This document shows positions 62,562 to 64,000 of a stretch of 64,000 nucleotides of DNA, piece after piece. Source of the DNA: Actinocatenispora thailandica (GTDB lineage: Bacteria; Actinomycetota; Actinomycetes; Mycobacteriales; Micromonosporaceae); the NCBI RefSeq assembly GCF_016865425.1, contig NZ_AP023355.1, positions 990,198 through 1,054,197 of the forward strand. Reading direction: 5' to 3'. Every line of letters begins with the position of its first letter. Within the stretch, counting starts at the first letter, position 1. A model generated the notes under the pieces. It was not told the DNA's origin. It did not search any database and saw only the letters and a program-made list of their open reading frames with translations. Position numbers and translations under genes: made by a program.

Positions 62562-64000
62562 CTACCCGGCCGGTGGCACGGTACGGGTGCGGTGCAGGGC
62601 CAGCGCGAGCTGCAGTTCCAGCGCGCGGGCCGGCGAGCGCCAGTCGGCGCCGAGCAGTTGGGTGATCCGGTCGAGCCGCTGGTGCACCGTGTTCGGATGG
62701 ACGTGCAGCGCGTGCCGGGCGCGGCTGGGGCTGCGGTCGGCGGCGAAGTACGCGTCGAGCGTCTGCACCAGCCGGGCCCCGCGCGCCGCGTCGTAGTCCA
62801 GCAGCGGGCCGAGCGTGTCGGCCAGGTAGCCGTCCAGGTCGCGGCCCTCACCGAGCACCACGCCGAGGAAGCCCAGGTCGGCGGTGGTCACGCCGTCGCC
62901 GTGCCGGCCCAGCGCCAGCGCCGCGGACAGGCACCGAATCGCCTCCCGGTACGCGGCCGCGACCGCCGCCGGGCCGGCCGCCGGGCCGGCGGCGGCGACG
63001 GTACCGTGCCGGCGCAGTTCGGCGGCGACGTCCCGGGCCGTGCCGGCGGGATCGGTGCCGGGCAGCAGCAGCACGTCGCGCCCCTCGTACCGGGTGGCGA
63101 GCCCGCCGTGCGCCGCCGCCAGCGCCGCCAGCCGGGCCCGGGACCCGGCGGCGCCGTCGCCACGGTGCGCGTGCTCGGCCCAGGCGACGGCGAGCAGCAG
63201 GTGCGGCCGGGTCAGGTCGAGGCCGAGCCGGTGTGCCCGGTCGCGCAGGCCGGCGGGATCGCGGTCCGGTGCGAGCAGCAGGTCGGCGAGCAGGTCGCCG
63301 CCGACCCGGGCGTGCGCGTCGGCCGCGGACCGGCGAAACAGCATGATCAGCGCGGTGACCAGGCCGGCGCGTTCCAGGGTCCGCTGGTCGGCCTCGTCCA
63401 GCGGCGCCGCGGTGTGCAGTACCAGCGCGCCGAGCTGTTCGGTGCCGGCGGTCACCGCGACCACCCAGTACGGCCCGGCGTGCGCGGCCCGCCCGCTCTC
63501 CCGCGCCGCGCCGACCAGCGCCGGCACGTCGCCGCCCGGATCGGTTGCCGCGCCGGCGATCCGGGCGCCGTCGGGGTCGAGCACCGACAGGGTGCCGTCG
63601 AGTACGTCGGTGACGGCGCGGGCGAGGTCGTCCAGGTCCCCGCCGCGCAGCACCAGCGCGGTGAGCCGGTCGTGCGCGGTCGCGGCGCGTTCGGTGGCGG
63701 CGGCGCGGGCCGCGCCCAGCCGGCTCGCCTGGTCCAGTTCGGCGAGGGCCTCCCGGGTCTCGGTGAGCATCCGGGCGCTGTCGATGGCGATCGCGGCGTG
63801 GTCGGCCAGCGAGCCCAGCAGCGCGATCTCGTCCTGGGCGAACCGGCGTTCCCGCCGGTCCGCGGCGAACAGCACGCCGATCACCCGGTGCCCGAGCCGC
63901 AGCGGTACGCCGAGGATCGCCACCAGCCCCTCGTCGCGCACCCCGGTGTCGATGTCGCGGGTGTGCGCGAACTGCGGGTCGGCCAGGTAGCTGGGGCTGC
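62562..64000 (-). CDS. PucR/CdaR-type regulator with GAF domain (5' end outside window)
   Basis: At least 479 residues of a regulator whose start lies beyond 64000. The visible N-terminal part is a GAF domain (LVAILGVPLRLGHRVIGVLFAADRRERRFAQDEIALLGSLADHAAIAIDSARM), followed by a GGDEF-like/PucR middle region, and the PucR C-terminal HTH (LVQTLDAYFAADRSPSRARHALHVHPNTVHQRLDRITQLLG). The family senses metabolites and activates purine, amino-acid or aromatic catabolism. It converges on the GlxA-type gene, with 33 bases between. Confidence 0.88.
   Translation of the reverse strand, partial: SPSYLADPQFAHTRDIDTGVRDEGLVAILGVPLRLGHRVIGVLFAADRRERRFAQDEIALLGSLADHAAIAIDSARMLTETREALAELDQASRLGAARAAATERAATAHDRLTALVLRGGDLDDLARAVTDVLDGTLSVLDPDGARIAGAATDPGGDVPALVGAARESGRAAHAGPYWVVAVTAGTEQLGALVLHTAAPLDEADQRTLERAGLVTALIMLFRRSAADAHARVGGDLLADLLLAPDRDPAGLRDRAHRLGLDLTRPHLLLAVAWAEHAHRGDGAAGSRARLAALAAAHGGLATRYEGRDVLLLPGTDPAGTARDVAAELRRHGTVAAAGPAAGPAAVAAAYREAIRCLSAALALGRHGDGVTTADLGFLGVVLGEGRDLDGYLADTLGPLLDYDAARGARLVQTLDAYFAADRSPSRARHALHVHPNTVHQRLDRITQLLGADWRSPARALELQLALALHRTRTVPPAG

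Overview
The window is very GC-rich, with frequent GTG starts and 4-base ATGA/GTGA overlaps inside gene runs. It also holds actinobacterial-type DnaA boxes (TTGTCCACA), an IdeR/DmdR-like iron box and an Rv1733c-type protein. Together these indicate a chromosomal piece of an actinomycete; a Micromonosporaceae-like organism is my guess, not a demonstrated fact. No transposase, integrase, CRISPR array or rRNA was found. One tRNA-Ala(GGC) is present.

Layout. 1-8.7 kb: the end of a sensor kinase, a sugar epimerase coupled to MTA phosphorylase, YqgE/AlgH, tRNA-Ala, then an FAD oxidase / MFS exporter / SnoaL-like operon with a divergent LysR regulator. 8.9-11.7 kb: NmrA-like, DoxX-like and SDR genes with a MarR regulator and ATATGA-type operators. 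11.8-36.3 kb: an energy/anoxia island. It contains a group 3b-like NAD(P)-linked [NiFe] hydrogenase operon with maturation genes, a flavodoxin, a nine-gene V-type (A/V) ATPase operon, a CBS-BON protein, an Rv1733c-like membrane protein and a double universal stress protein. Downstream are acetyl-CoA synthetase, 2-oxoacid dehydrogenase E1alpha/E1beta/E2, an acyl carrier protein and a class I aldolase. Many of these classes are members of DosR/DevR hypoxia regulons in other actinobacteria, so I infer a module for surviving oxygen loss: H2/NAD(P)H exchange, an ATP-linked ion pump and acetyl-CoA supply.

36.4-43.9 kb: small regulator/enzyme pairs with clear palindromic operators (TetR/epimerase, hydrolase, AKR/TetR, DUF2000/Lrp). 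Among them is a pair of ferritin-like acyl-ACP-desaturase-type genes, one of which has lost its iron ligands, behind an iron box. 44.2-59.5 kb: a cell-surface/exopolysaccharide region (GT-D-type transferase, GH26-like lipoprotein, delta-60 repeat secreted protein, hexapeptide acyltransferase, Wzz-like, GT2, Wzy-like, Wzx-like, sulfotransferase, APH-like, WecG/TagA, polyprenyl-phosphate sugar transferase), suggesting a sulfated polysaccharide. 60-64 kb: a membrane protein, a dienelactone hydrolase with a divergent GlxA-type regulator, and a partial PucR-type regulator.

An important caveat: nine conserved genes are interrupted by what looks like the loss of exactly one base, most often in a C/G run. 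This pattern fits under-called homopolymers in the assembly better than nine real pseudogenes, so those genes are annotated across the break.
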